The notes under the pieces are model-generated. The model was not told the origin of the DNA. It made no database searches and worked only from the letters and a program-made list of their open reading frames with translations. From Edaphochlamys debaryana (taxonomy: Eukaryota; Chlorophyta; Chlorophyceae; Chlamydomonadales), in assembly GCA_016858145.1 (NCBI GenBank), contig JAEHOE010000024.1:248001-312000 (forward strand): a DNA stretch of 64,000 bases, given 5' to 3'. A program made the translations under genes and the position numbers. This document shows positions 34,199 to 47,569 of the stretch, in pieces; positions within the stretch are counted from its first letter, which is position 1; each line of letters begins with the position of its first letter.

Positions 34199-36137
34199 GG
34201 TGCCCCCCACGGGGGCGGATAACGAGGGCTCAGCCCCCCACCCGATCTGGAAGGAAGAGATTACGCACGGGCCCCCCGCAAGCAAGCGTCGCCGGCAACT
34301 GGCGCCACACAGCCCACAAGCCAACAGCCCGGCGACTACGGTATCCATACAAGATACTACTATAGCCCGCTTGCCCGAAGGGAAGGCGTGCTCTGAGCTC
34401 CCTCCGTCCAGCTCTCCATAGCTGGGACGGACCGTCGACGCATAGCGTGATAACTTCACAGCTCATCTCAGCGGGCCCTGCAGTAACAACCGACAAGGGC
34501 TAGCTCCGAGCCTAGACAGCCCACGCCGTGTAAAAACCGAATGATGATGACATTGTTCCTGCTTCTGGCGGGTTAGTAGGCACCGCACTCCCCACAAGCT
34601 CACTTGTACCTTGTGGACATGTCAACACTAGCGAGTGGCGCACCTTGCACCCGTCGCAACATGGAATCTGCCTCCGACACAACGCGCCCCCACCACTTAT
34701 TACTGTGCAGAGCACGCAACCTCTCCGAGCGAACAACCCGTCTGCAATTGGCAGGCCAGCGCCAACCTAAAACTGCGGGCCTTCCCCCCAACGCATGCTC
34801 CGAACCATCCCACCCCCATCCAACCTCGCACTTATTTCCCAGACCTCAACACAGGGCCCACGTCCATACCAGGCCCCTTCGATGCACACAAAACTGCCCC
34901 CAAAACTGCTGAGTCTGACACACGCTGCGGCAGGCACCTCTGGCAGCCAAGGACCCCTGCAAGGGCACCTACTTAATACCTCTGCCCGGCCGCGACTGGG
35001 CGCAACCTGAGGATAAGGGCCACACGCATCTACGCTCCTCAGCATAAACACAAACCCCCACAATACAAGCCAACCAGACCAGCATGCGCCTCCACCCTCG
35101 CATGCGGCTTGGCGAGCACAAGCACGGGGGCAAGACTTGCGCCGCCCGGCCGGCCCCCAGGATGCAAGAGTTCACGGGTTGATGATGGGGCCTTGCGGCA
35201 TGCGTAAGCGCTTCCCACGCCAGGATAACGCGCGCTCGCGACTCGCATTCATCAGTGTCGCGGACCAGGCTGTATCTGACAACAGCAGTGCGGCAGTGCC
35301 CATGCAAGGCACGAACATGGCCGCAACAAACCCCAGGCGCAAGCGTTGTCACAGCCTTGCCACAGACAGGCAGCATTGGCCCAACAGCCACACGATGCAT
35401 TCGGCACTCGTGGAAGATCGGAGCTCTCAGGGTTCCACTTGAGCAAAGGCAGCCTGCATGCGGACGGCTTATCCTCCGCGAGGCACTCAAACTATACCCA
35501 ATCTCTTCGCACGAGGCCTATACCGCACGCCAAGGCAAGGGCGGCTGCCCCCAAAGCAGAAATAGGGCGACCAGCGGCCAAGAACACCAGACAGCTGCGC
35601 CGACAGACAGACATGCATTGGAGGGAGCGGCGGAGAGCGCGTGCAACCGTGTGCAACAGCCATGCAGCCCACAGATCTCAACCTACCACCGTCATCGCGT
35701 CAATCAATAGCCCTGAAAGTACCCACGCATGCCGGACGGCCACCGTCCTAGCGTTCCACGCCTCAGTTCCTGCCTCATGCCTCATCCCACTCCCGGGACC
35801 AAAAACCTCCCGTCCTGCGCCCATGTACGAGACCACCTGCCATGCCACCATGTGTTTGCCCTATTCCTGAACTGCGTCACCGCAGCCGTCCTGCCTTTCC
35901 GACTAGGTTCTGAGCGCCTCGTCCGGCCGCCCTTGCTGATGCTCCTGCCTGCCGAATGCACAGCCCTGGCCGCTACGCCGCTCTTCCAAGCAGAGGACGG
36001 AAACGGAAAGCGCCCCGCCCCAAAGCGTTCAGCTGCGAAACCACACTGCCCAATCATGCTCAATTTGTTGGCGCTGTCCTCTCACTGCCATATTACCGCA
36101 TCCGTTGTGGAAAGCTCTTTCGCGGTGGCATACCGCG

Positions 36138-39100
36138 CTACACAGCGCCCTCCTCGTCTCCCTCCAGAATCGCGTCCCGCTGCAGCCCCTGCGGCCACTC
36201 GCGCTCTCGGTATCCCATAGGACTGCCCGGCTGGCCAGCCCCGCCAAAGAGCGGCTGTTGCTGCGCCTGGGAGCCCTGCTGCCCTCCAGACTGGGACCCC
36301 CCGGGCGGCGACTCATGGGGGTGGTTGAGGCTGAGGCGGCGGGGCGGCAGCGCCGCCGGCCCTGGGCCTGATGGCACGCCACCCGAAGGCATGCCGCCAA
36401 CGCTCGAGGCGTGACGGAGCTGCGGCTGCGGCGGAGCGCCGAGGAGCACGCTGGCGGCGGCGGCCGACATGGCGGCGGCTGACATGGGCTGGGCGACCAA
36501 GGTCGGCTGGCCCGACGGGTGGAAGTCGGGAAGATGGACCGTCGCCAGCGTCGCCATGACTGCCGGGTTGTTGGCGGCGGCCGCGGAAGAGCCGCCGAGA
36601 GACGGGCCCCCAACCGAAGGCACGCCGTTGAGCGTCTCGTCCGCCGCGAGGGCCGTACCGGTACCGACGCCGTTGGCGCCGTGCGCGTTGCCCATGCCCA
36701 TTAGTAGTATGCTGTTGTCGGCGGTTACGGATCGTACATCGAGGTGCCCGGCGGCGGGATCCAGCAGGTCGGCGGGATTGCGCTGTACGAACCCTGCTCC
36801 GCCGTGCAAGGCGCCGTAGTGCAGGTACGGCACGGCGTAGGACGGGATGAGGCCCGCGTACGGATGTACAAACGCAGTCGGAGCTCCCATCCGGCCGTAC
36901 GGCCCGGCGGCGGCGCCGTACGGGTACTGGTACATGTCAGCGCCGCCGCCGCCGCTTCCTGCCGTGCCCAGGGGCGCACCGCCGCCCCCGGGGCTGGCGA
37001 CGGCGCCCAGGTGTGGCAGGGAGGTGCCCGAGGCGAATGAAGTCGCGGCGGATGTGAAGTAACCGAGGGGGGCCGGGTGGAAGGCTGCCGTACTCGCCAT
37101 GTACGGCCCCCCGTGGCCCTGCCCCATGGTGGCGGTTGCTAGGCTGAGGCTGCGCGCCAGGCCCGGCGGAGGCGTGTGGTACGTCCCCAAGTTGGCCGAG
37201 GCGAAGGGCGAGATCGCGCCGCTGGTGGTGAGGCCCACCAGGCCCGCCATCGTGGGCCCGCCTGGGACCCCTGGTACGGAAGACATGCCCGGTACGGCAC
37301 CGTGCAGGTACGCCGGGTGCATCATACCCGGGTGGAACTGCGCGGGGTGGAACTGCGGTGGCGCCCCGCCCGCACTGATGCTGCCGTTTCCGTTGGCTGC
37401 TGCTGCTGCTGCTGCTGCCGCCGTGGCAGCGGCGGCGCTCGCTCCCGCATTGGGCTGCCTGTCGGCCCCGCCATTCGCTGGAACGCCCGCGGCGACGGCG
37501 GCAAAGGCGCTCGCGACGGGTGCGGCGCCGCCGTTGCTCGACCTCGCGCCAGGCGGGTGGGCTGCCATGCCTGGGTGCTGCGGTTGCGCTGGACCAATAG
37601 TGGTGACGGGCGTCCCGGGCTGGTTGGGCGAGGGCGAGTAGACGGTGAGGCCGGAGATGACACCTGCTTCGACAGATGGCGCAATCAAGCCTGACAGAGC
37701 CCGGGGCGCCTGCCCGCCGCTGCCGCCGTGGCCAGAGGCAGAGCTCGAGCCCCCAACAACCGAGGTGGCTGACGTGTGGACCGACGGTTGCGGCGGCAGT
37801 TGGGCCATGAGCATCTGGCTCGTCATGTACTGCCCGGCCGGCACGTACTGCCCGCCCTGTACGACGAACGGCAGCATCACGACGCCCGACTGGTGCATGT
37901 GCGGCGCGTGCAGCCCGTGCGGCAGCGGTGGCGGCGGCGGCGGCGGCAGCGTTGGCATGGACGAGCCACGTGTCGACGAGGGGCCTGGGGTGGGCCCAGA
38001 CGATGGCGCCGGGCCGTCGTCAGTGCCCGCCAACTGCGTTGCTGAAACCGCCGCCGCACCCGCGGGCGGCGACGGCGGCGGCGCCATCGCGACCCCCGTC
38101 GCCGTTGCAGGTCGTTGCAGGTGCGGCGTCAACTGCTGCGGCCGTTGACCGTTGACCGGGAAGGAGTACTGGTACGCCGAGGGCGGTCCGGCGGGCGGGA
38201 AGAAGTCGCCGTAGCTGGGCGACGTGCCGGTGCCGTACGCACCGTGCTGTTGCAGGTGCTGGTGGTGGGCGCCGCCGCCGGCGCCGTTTGGCGGTACAGT
38301 CATCGGATTGGTACCCACGCTGCCACCGTACCCGCTGGAGCGACGGTGCGAGAACGTGAAGGGGGCGCCGGCACCATGCACGCCGCCGGCGGTGCCGTAC
38401 CTCGGGGTCGGCACCTGGACGCTGCTGCCGCTCTCCGATACGACGTTCTGCAGGCTGCTGCAAGACGGGCTGTGAGGCAGCCGCATCTGATGTGCCGCCG
38501 CCGCCGCCGCCGCCCTCTGCGCTGTATGCTGCGCCACCGCCGCCGCGTACGAGTGCGGCGGCGGGTCGCCGCCTCCGCCGGGGCCGGGGTTCGGCCCTGG
38601 AGCCCCGAGCAGGCGTGAGGCAGCCGTGCTGGCCGGCACTGCCGGGCTGCTGCCGCTGCGCAGCGCTGCTGCGGCGGCGGTGGTGGCGGCGGACGGGCCG
38701 CCGGCGGAGGGGCCTGTCGAAGGCCCCGGCGGCGTCCCGCCGCCCAGCACGTGCCCCATCCCGGCGGGCTGCGAGTAGGCGTGCTGCAGGTGTTGTACGG
38801 CATCCACGTGACCCACGTGACCGTACGGATGGCCCCCCGACATGATGTGGGCGTGGTACGAGTGGCTGTGGTTGAGGTGCCCGGCGGGGGTGCCGCCGTA
38901 CTGGTACGGCATCCCCGGGTAGTGGTGGGCGCCGGGGGCCCCGTGCGGCAGCGGCGTGGGCTGTAGCGCTGCGTAGTACGGACCCGGGCCGTTGGGCCCT
39001 GCGGCCGCGTAAGCGGCGGCCGCCGCCGCCGCCACCTCGTGCCCGACCCGCGTACCGCTGCTCATGTCGGCCGTGGCGCCCGTACCGCCGCCCACGCTGT

Positions 39101-42100
39101 CGCCCGCGTGGCCACCACGTACGGACGACCACGACACCGCCTTGCCGGGCGTACCGCCGCCGGGTACGGCGGCGGGGGCTACGGCGACCCCGCGCATGTA
39201 CGAGCCAGGCATGCCCGGGAATCCGCCGGCCGCCGCAGCGGCAACGGGTGATATGGGGTTGCTCGGCCCAGCAGTGCTCCCGCCCACAGCGACGGAGGCG
39301 GCAGACATGGCGGCGGCGGCGGCTTGGGCGGCGCCCTCGTTCCGTACGACCGTCTCGATCACACCGAGCACACGGGCCACCTGGGGGAAGCGGGCAGGGA
39401 CGGCAAGGAGCGAAATTAAGACAAGAGCAACGACACTGGGGCCTCGTTCTTAAGGCGCGGCAAGGGGCGGTTGGACGGCATGTCGATAAGGGTAGGAGCG
39501 GGTTGGCGGCGCGTCGGCGAGCGTCAACGCGGGCAAGAGCCCATGCAAAAATGGAACGTTTCGCCGGGGACGCCAAAAGGTAAGCAGAAAGCGAGCGCAA
39601 GAAGTGGAAACGAAGCACGGCACGTGGTAATCCGGCCGATTCCTGACTCCAGACTGCTGAACGTGTTCTTCCGCAATCACACATCGCGCATCAACAATGC
39701 GTTTTGCGTGTTGCGGCGTACTGGCACTGGCACTGGCGTTTGCAGGCAGTTCTTATACTCCAACTGACTTACATACGGACAAGGAAACTCTACGCGAAGA
39801 GCTGTCCCTGCCCTCGGTGACTAAGACTTCTTCCAGCCGCTTCCGTACTGGGAAACGACGTACCAGAACAGAAACGTACCAGAACAGAAACGTACCAGAA
39901 CAGAAACGCCCGTATGCGGCCCAGTAAAAGGTACGGAATTCCCGTTGTTTCCTTCCGTACCATTATGTCGCCAACAGTGAACAACCCCATCCTTGAAACC
40001 TCCGAAACGACTCTTCCCCCCCCCCCACCCCCACCCTCTCACCTTTGTGAAGGACGGTCGCTGCCGCTTGTCGTACGACAGGCATGCGTCACCGAGCTTC
40101 CGTACCATGGGGTGCGAGTCGGGCGGCCAGTCAAGGCGCAGGGTGCCGGAGCACACGCCGACCCACATGCGGCCGGGGTGGACGTCAGCGAAGGGGCGCT
40201 GGCCGGTCACCAGCTGCCAGAGCATCACTCCAAAGGAGTAGATGTCTACACGGGAGGCGGGCGGGAGCGGGTAATTAGCCACAATCTGGGTGGCCAAAAA
40301 CCCACAATCCAGTAGCGCTGCTGATGCTGGTGCAGTAGAGATGGATGCAGTCAGGGGCAGGGCAGCGGCGGCTAGCACCCGCAACAAATTTGGAAAGCGA
40401 CCGTCAGCAAGGTCGGTGTGTTCAGGGCTGCTCGTGTAAAGGCCGAGAAAAGCGTAGGCGCGGTGATTAGCCGGCCGGTCATAGATACGGAACCGAAAGC
40501 CCGGGGAGGCCGTCAACAAGGTCGGTGTGCACCGGTATGTCGGTTAGAATTGTGCCTTGCGCTGCGCTCGACAGAACACGCACCTGCGGCCGGGCAGAGC
40601 GAGCCGTTAAGCACCTCCGGCGCCATGTACGCCACCGTGCCCGTTGCGTCTGTGTCGCACTCGAGCGGGCCCCGCTCAGCCACCTGCACGATCTTGCTGA
40701 GTCCGAAGTCCGCCACCTGGGAGGGAGGGGAGAGGGACGGTGTAAAGGTGGAAAGTGGGAAGATACCGGTAGATAAGTGGAAGATAAAGGCAGGAGGCCA
40801 GGCGCGTGAGCAGGCGGAGGAGGCGGTCAGGGAAGGCGGAGGCAATGGCGGACGCATGGGTTGGGGCTGCAGCGCGACGGGGGCAGAAGACGCGCTGGGC
40901 GACAAGCACAGCACAGCGCTGGCCAGGGGGACAGCGTAGCCCCCCACCCACTCCAAGCCCCCGACTCATACCTTGGCAATGAAGCCGCGCCGGTCCGACC
41001 TGCTGCTCTTGAGCAGCACGTTGGCGGGCTTGAGATCGCCGTGCACGATCTGACTGGCGTGTAGGTGGCACATGCCCTGCGGTAGAGAAGGAACCAGGGT
41101 TCAGCGAGAACAACCGATGCTGAGCGGACTTGCCACCCAGACTACCCACGCTACGGCCCGGGACCGCGGACCGCCCCAAGCCCCGCACACCGCACGCTGC
41201 ACGCGCCCCGCCTGCATCTGTCGTTCTACCCCTACCTGCACCTGCTGTACTACGCACAGCACGCAGTGCGCACCCCCGCCTGCACCTGCGCCTGCCGCGT
41301 GCCACGCCCCCAGGCTCACCTGCGCGATCTCGCGTGCGGTGCGCAGCATGGCGCGCAGCGCGACGCGCGTGTTCCACCGCGCCGAGGCCCGGAAGATGTT
41401 CTTGTCGATGGCGCGCTGCAGGGAGCCGCGGTCGCAGTACTACGCGGGGGGAGCGACCGCACAGGCGCAGAGGGGAGAGCGTGGTCACTGAGGGTGCGCG
41501 CACCGCCAGTCCAGTGGGCTTGCACAGTCGCGGGACACGGGACGGACACGGAGCAAGGGGATGCCAAGCACAGAGTGAAGAGCGGCTGGCACACAACGTG
41601 GTGAGATAGTAAGGTATTGATAAGCGCCCCACCTCCATGATGATCTGCGTCAGGAAGTCTCGCGGCTTGGCCTTGATCTGCCCCAGCAGGTTGCGGTACT
41701 TGCTGAGCGTCTCCGCATTGAAGCGCAGAGCACCCACACCGCCGGCCGCGCCGTCCTCGGCCCCGCCGCCGCCCAGGTACGGCGCGCCGAAGCCGTCGCC
41801 AGACTGGAACGACTCAAGGTGGTCAGGCTCAACCGCCAACCGCTCTTCGCTCGTTCCAACCACCATGCCGGGCGTGCCTTGTGCACCCCCGGCACCGACG
41901 TTGCCGTCCGTTGCGGCCGTGGTGGCAGCCATGACGGGGGTGACGGGGAGCGCTGCCGTGGCCTCGACATGGGAGCGTTGAGACCACGGCGGCTCGTCGA
42001 TGTGGGCGGTTGGTTGTTGTTGTCGTTGGGAGTTGGGCGGGGAGGTGGTGGGATGTGTGCCGGACGCGCCCGGGCCGTCCTGGGCCTGGGCCGGGCCCTG

Positions 42101-45100
42101 GCGCATGAGGTCCAGCGCGGCCTGCTGCAGCGTGGGCCTGGCGTGGGCCCCGTCCCCGAGGCCGTCGGCATACCCAGGCGCCCGCTGCGAGAGCGGCTGT
42201 GGGACCGAATGGGCCTGACCGCTGAGGCTGGGTGGGTGCGAGCTAGGCCGGAGATGCAGGGACTGCGGGAGCGAAGGCGCGTCCACACCAGCTGTACCGA
42301 CGCTGGCCCCGCTGTGGGCGAGCAGAGGGAACGTCTGGAGGGGATGCAACGCCAGCGGTGGCCGTTGGTCGCCAACCGCAGAGGCGTCCGTGTCGTCCAC
42401 GTCGTTGCGCTCGTCCATGTCGATCGTGATGTCGGCCGTACCGGGCGGTACGAACACCGTACGCTCCGCCGACACCTGGACATGCAGGGATGAGGGCATG
42501 GGATTCTGGGTTAAGAAGGGGCCACGGCACAGGCCCCACCGGCTTTTGCGGGTAAAAACACTCTCGAACATGATTCGCGCAGCGCGGCATTCCTGAGGCA
42601 AAAAGCGACGACCCCACCTGGTTCACGTGGGTCGAGCCGCTGCCCTTACAGCTGCCGCCGCCGCTGTTGCACGGCTGGCCGCCGCCGCCACCCGCACTCC
42701 CGCTCAGCCCGTGACCTGCACCGGTCGTGTGCGCCACCATGCCCGCTCCGGTCGGCCCAGGCATGGCTCTCCGCCGCGACCGCCCTCGGCCCCCGCTCGA
42801 ATTCGTGGCCGCCGGTTGCAGCTGCACCTGGGCGGCACCGGGGCCAGATCCAGGTTCCAGCGAGATCTGGTTGAAGACGCCGTCGGTTAGGTCACAGCTC
42901 GCGCCGCCGGTGGTGGTGGGCGGTCGGAGCGACAGCGCCTGCACCTGGATGTGCGGCTGCGTGTGCGGTCGCGGCTTGGAGCCGCGCTCGTCCAGAGGCG
43001 TGCCAATGAAGAATTCGGGCGTGAGCTCCACCACCTTGCACGCGAACGTCTGCGGAGGCAGTCGAGCGGGGCAGCAGCAGGGCAGGCCAAGGTGAGTTGG
43101 ACAAGCGAAATCTGCAGAGCACGGCGCCCCAAGCATGGCCGCGGCCCCTGCGCGGCATCGCCGCCGTACTCTGACCTTGTCACGCCTGGAGCGTGGTCAG
43201 CACACGAGGGTGCGCACAGGAATAGCCGCAGCCCCAAATTCCTCCCCGGCGCAGACCCATCCCCTTTATGCCCCATGTAGTACCCAAGAAATTGGCCCAT
43301 CCCTTTAAATAAACCAAAACTCGGCGACGGCAAACATGCAGCGCCGTCCAAGTGATGCCGAGGCCCGCCAATGTTTGCTATTTACATGTGCTAAACCCCC
43401 GAGCCACCGCCCCACCAGGCTCACCTGGACCACGTTGGGGTGCGCCAGCAGCTTGGACAGCAGCGCCTCGGTGGCGCTGATCTGCAGCTGCTGGGTGCTG
43501 CTGGATACCAGGTACTTGATGGCCACGTGCGCGCCCTGCCACACGCCGCGGTAGACGACGCCGAAGGAGCCCTGGCCCACCTTCTCCAGGTTGTCCACCT
43601 GATGTGGGTCGATGTGGGTCGGGGGCAGCGGCAGGGGCGGGGAGTAAGGAGTGGGACAGGAGCCACAGGTTGCAATGTAGAAGAAGCACAACGACGTGGG
43701 TGGCGAGGCGGGCCGGGCCCGGCAGGCCTTGAAACATGCACCAATTGCGCTGGCCGTAAGCGGTGGGGAACGTCGCCAGCCGCACCAATTCCCGCTTCCT
43801 GCCTCACGCCTAACGGCGCGCCTCGCGCTGCGCCTCACACTGGCCTGGGAGCCCGTATCCCGTGCCCCGACACTCAGCTCACCACCCGCCTGACCAGCAT
43901 GGACGCCCTCCCGCCCCGAGCCGGACTCACCTCGATCGGGCGCGCGCCCATGCCGGCCGCCTGCTCGCATATGAGCTGCTGCCTGAGCTGCTCCACGGCC
44001 GTTGTGCTGATGTGGCCCGTGTCCGCATTCAGCACGGACGACAGCCCGCCCTGGATGGACTGGTACCGTGACAGCTCGCCGCTCTGCACGTAGGAGCCAC
44101 CCATAGGGGGTAGCGCGCAGCCCTCCGAGAGGATGGAGGACAGGATGTCCGGCCCCCCACCCATGAGGACCTGGGCGCCGCCGCCCCCCACGCCGGCCAG
44201 TAGCATACGGGACTCTGAGACCAGGGTCCCGCCCGCGGAGGGCAGCAGCTGCGGAAGCTGCACGGAACCCAGGTCCACGCAGCCCGTGTTTGACCGGGCC
44301 ATGGTGAAGGACGAGTGCGTTGAGATGGGGCCAATGCCGAGCGGCCCGTTGCCAATGCCGATGCCCATGGCGATCGCGATGGCCGTCCCGGGGGAGTAGT
44401 GAGGCACGGCGAGCGCGGCCTGCGAGCCCGGCCGCGAGGACCGGTCCACGTGACTACCGACGTGGAGCAAGGAGCCGTGGCGGAGGAGCGACGCCTTCCG
44501 CACTGGCGCCCCGGAGGAGTTGGCCCGTCGGAAGGAGGACATGCTGACAACATGGCCTGGCTCGCCGGCCGCACCAGCGGTGCTGGGCCCGGGGGCGCGG
44601 GAGGGGTCCATGCCCCCGTGGAGCGGCCCCAGTCGAGAGCCAGGAGGGGGGTTCCCAGACCGCTCGCCTGCATCCGCGACCCGTGCATCAAACGGGGAAG
44701 CAGCGGCCGCGTCCACCGACGCAAGCTCCGCGGGGTTCTGGTTGTTGACGCTTGGGGTGGACACCGGCGCCGAGGGCGCCGAGTCGATGTCTGTGCTGGC
44801 GCCACCGACCGCACGCACCGCGCTGCCCCTCAGGTTTTGAGAAGCAGTCTGCGGCGCGAGGCCGTCAGCTGTGAGCGCGTGCACAAACGCGCACGACGAC
44901 GAGCCCGCGGCGCTCATGCCCTTGTTGTGCACACCGCGCTGCTCCTTGCTGACCAGCTGGCGCTGCCCAGCAGGTACAGGCCTCTTGGCACCTTCCGCGC
45001 TCTTGTCCCCTTTGGGCGTTGGGCCTGCAGCGCCATCTCGCACAGCGCCAGTGGAGGATGATGCGGGGCCCGGAGCCTCCTGCGCAGCTCTTCGCCGGCG

Positions 45101-45190
45101 CTGACGGCCCCATAAGAGCGGGAAACAGGCACAGCCGCTGGGCCCTTGCTGCTCCAGGGGCAAGCCGGACGCCCGTGGCTCCGCGGTCAT
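36138..45190 (-). CDS. TKL-family (Raf/MAPKKK-like) protein kinase with split catalytic domain
   Basis: Nine exons encode 2170 residues: 45190-43931, 43598-43425, 43049-42618, 42475-41633, 41439-41320, 41076-40972, 40716-40584, 40245-40043, 39380-36138. A Ser/Gly-rich N-terminus (1-420) precedes the kinase. Seen motifs: GQGSFGVVYRG (428-438), VAIKYL (K448), HPNVVQ, YCDRGSL, HGDLKPANVLL (D957), ADFGLSK (D981) and GTVAYMAPEVL (to about 1014), then DIYSFGVMLWQLVTGQRPF. The Arg of HRD is Gly, which is common in plant and algal TKL kinases. All catalytic residues are present, so activity is likely. A 425-residue low-complexity insertion (479-903) separates the small-lobe strands from YCDRGSL. The last exon adds about 1080 residues rich in Ala, Gly, Pro, His and PYG/PYH motifs. 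Substrate and pathway cannot be told. Confidence 0.9.
39860..39907 (+). repeat. Perfect 16-bp tandem repeat, three copies
   Basis: Three identical copies of GTACCAGAACAGAAAC lie in the last intron of the kinase gene, surrounded by further GTACGG/GTACC motifs. Confidence 0.95.
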
Positions 45191-47569
45191 ACTGGCTCAG
45201 ACATAGCTGTGCTGCCTAGCCACCACTACCCCAGGAGGCGTCAAAGCAACACCGCCTTGCACTCCTGTGAAGCGTTCGCGCAGCCTTGCTCGACTACGCT
45301 CGCATCTCCTCTGCACCTGCACTTGACACGCTGCCAACGCTACACGTATATCGAAACTGTAAGTGCAAGTGCTACACGGGCACCTATACCGCGTTTCGCG
45401 GCGGACGCGCGACAGGCACCCTCCCCCGCTCCGGTCGCGGTGGGATTGACACTTTGTTGTTGGAGCCGCCACTATGTGATTTTGCCTGAGCGTACCGCTG
45501 CGCGAGACATGCGTTATGCGCAGCCAAAAGCGTTTCTCCGGCGCAGAGCGCACGTGCACACCGTCTGGCGGGTGAATACCGGAGACCTAGCGCGCCTCGA
45601 CTGAGCGCATTTGACAGCGCGTCAAGAAGCGCAATAGTAAGCGCAACACATAATAACACTAAAGGCAACAGAGGCCTTCAGACGGTGGAGCGGACATTTG
45701 GCGGACTTGGACACAAGCCCCGCAGCAGCAGCACAGTGAATCACACTCAGTGATGCACTGATGCCACTTCGCATCGCCGCTTCGGACTCTGCGCGAAGCA
45801 CGTCGACCGTGCATTTAACCATAGGACGCGAGCACTCGAGAACGGCTCAAACGACGAGCTGGGTATGTAGCCACCCCTTGAACATCCCGTTGAATATCCC
45901 GTTGGAGCCCTGCCTGGGGTGGAGGTGGAGGTGGCGGCGATGGTGGTGAGGTGGTGTGAGCCTGCGCCGCGGTCGTCGCCGAGGCTGGAACCCACCCGAT
46001 AGCTTCCAGCCGCTCGTAATGCGTTCGCAAGGCGCAACAAAGCTGCGTTTTTTGCACATGTCAATTACTAATTCTAGCGACCGCCGCACGCGCAATCCAT
46101 CATGTTCGCCGACGCAACACTAACGAAACGTGCAATGCCTTAGAACTCTTGCGACAAGGAAGGACGAGGAGCAATGAGGGTTTAGCGAGGCCGACATTAA
46201 TGCGGGGCAGGCCGCGCTGGAGGTGCGAGGTCCCTAGTTGCATATATGGTAAAAGCTTCAGAAGAGGCACAGTTTGAGTGAATGTGCTGCGGTTTCCGGC
46301 TCCCCGCACATCCCCGCACGTCCTGTCCTTGCCCCGCAACGCGGCGGGATTTCGACTTTGGTGCTGGACCAAGGCGCACGAACGGCAGACGCGTGCGGAC
46401 ACAGAGGGGGTTGGAGGGTGAGCACAGAAGCGAGGGGGTGGGGCGGCATCACCGCACCAAACGTCCTATCCTGCGCCAAGTCCTGCGCTAATGCCGGCCC
46501 TGCTCACGCTGCTCACTACGTTTCGGTGGCTACGGCCATCGCAAGGGTGAAGTTGTCCAGAGCTCTCAGACCTGAAGGGGGACTGGAGAAGTAGCGAAGT
46601 ACGGGGCCTGCAGAGCCCGCAGGATATGCAACTTTTTGGGCTGAGCCCCCGGCTTGGCACCGCTTGGACACAGCCCTGCCGTGCATGCAGCCATGCTGCT
46701 GTTAACTGCCAACAGGGTGGCCTCTCTAGTGAGTCCCAGCTAAGGCCTACAGCCCCACTGTGCGCCATCTATATCTATATCTACGTGCAAGTTGCGATGA
46801 GCCGTACGACAGGCAGTGCATGTATGGCTCTCGGGGAACATGCATGGGAACGCGACACCCTGTCAGGATTCAACCCGAGCCATCGTGATTCTTAGCATCA
46901 GCCCCCCTCCGGCCTCGCCCTCGTCCCCCTTTCAGGAGATCAATCACTCGCCATCCCTATGCAATCCGTAAACCAGGACCCAAGCCTATGAGTCAACACA
47001 CGAGCAGCAGCCCCTCACGGCAGCCGTCGCCGCCACCGAGCCCGCAGGGTGCCTTGTTCGACACTAAGCTCTCAAGCTGCCCCCGCTGTGCTGCCGTCTG
47101 CGCCTGTCTCTCCGAGAGCCTGGCCCGCACCTCGACCTCAGCTCCATCCTGCCTGGCCCTGGTCAACCTCTGAGCCGGCCAATCACCCTCTCGCGTAACA
47201 CCGGCACATCTCTAGCCCCACCCCTGACGCCTCGCTGTTGCCACCACCACCACTCCACCCGCCCCCGGAAGCCAGAGCCCCCTCCCCATGTCCTCCTGCT
47301 CTCCTCCCTGCTACCTTCACCCCCCCCTCCGCTCCCTCCCTCCACCCGCTTCCCCGCTTCCCCGCGCGCAGTCCGCGGCAACCCTCGGGCGCGCTCCGCC
47401 TGCCCTGCCGCACGGAAGGAACGTCTCGCGGGATGACACTGCTTCAAAACCGCCGCCTCTTGCAGCGTAGGAGCCAGCCGCTGGGCACCAACACGGTACC
47501 ACGCCCTCGGCGCGCGCCGTCCTAGCCAGTTGCTGGCCGTGGCGAGGGTGCCCGGTCCACGGCAGCGCC
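45191..47569. other. Intergenic: kinase promoter and J-protein 3' flank
   Basis: Both flanking genes are on the - strand. No coding exon, RNA gene or clear TATA/TGTAA element was recognised. A short TATATC repeat lies near 46770-46785 and a pyrimidine-rich block at 47215-47360. Confidence 0.5.

Larger units (their letters stand above)
32471..36137. other. Gene-poor 3.7-kb region
   Basis: This follows the thioredoxin stop and precedes the 3' end of the kinase gene, so it should hold both 3' UTRs. No exon or RNA gene was recognised. The part from about 34060 to 34520 is less GC-rich than its surroundings and holds several small palindromes: CTGCCcgaaGGCAG, GCCCCCCacGGGGGC near 34203 and CTTGCCcgaaGGGAAGG near 34370. 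Confidence 0.5.

Noticed and set aside
38020..39684. 554-codon Arg-rich frame on the - strand
   Set aside because: Shadow frame of the last kinase exon, which joins in phase to the kinase domain.
46760..46800. TATA-like TATATCTATATC as a kinase promoter
   Set aside because: It is about 1.6 kb from the kinase start codon and inside an otherwise featureless stretch; no support for promoter use.
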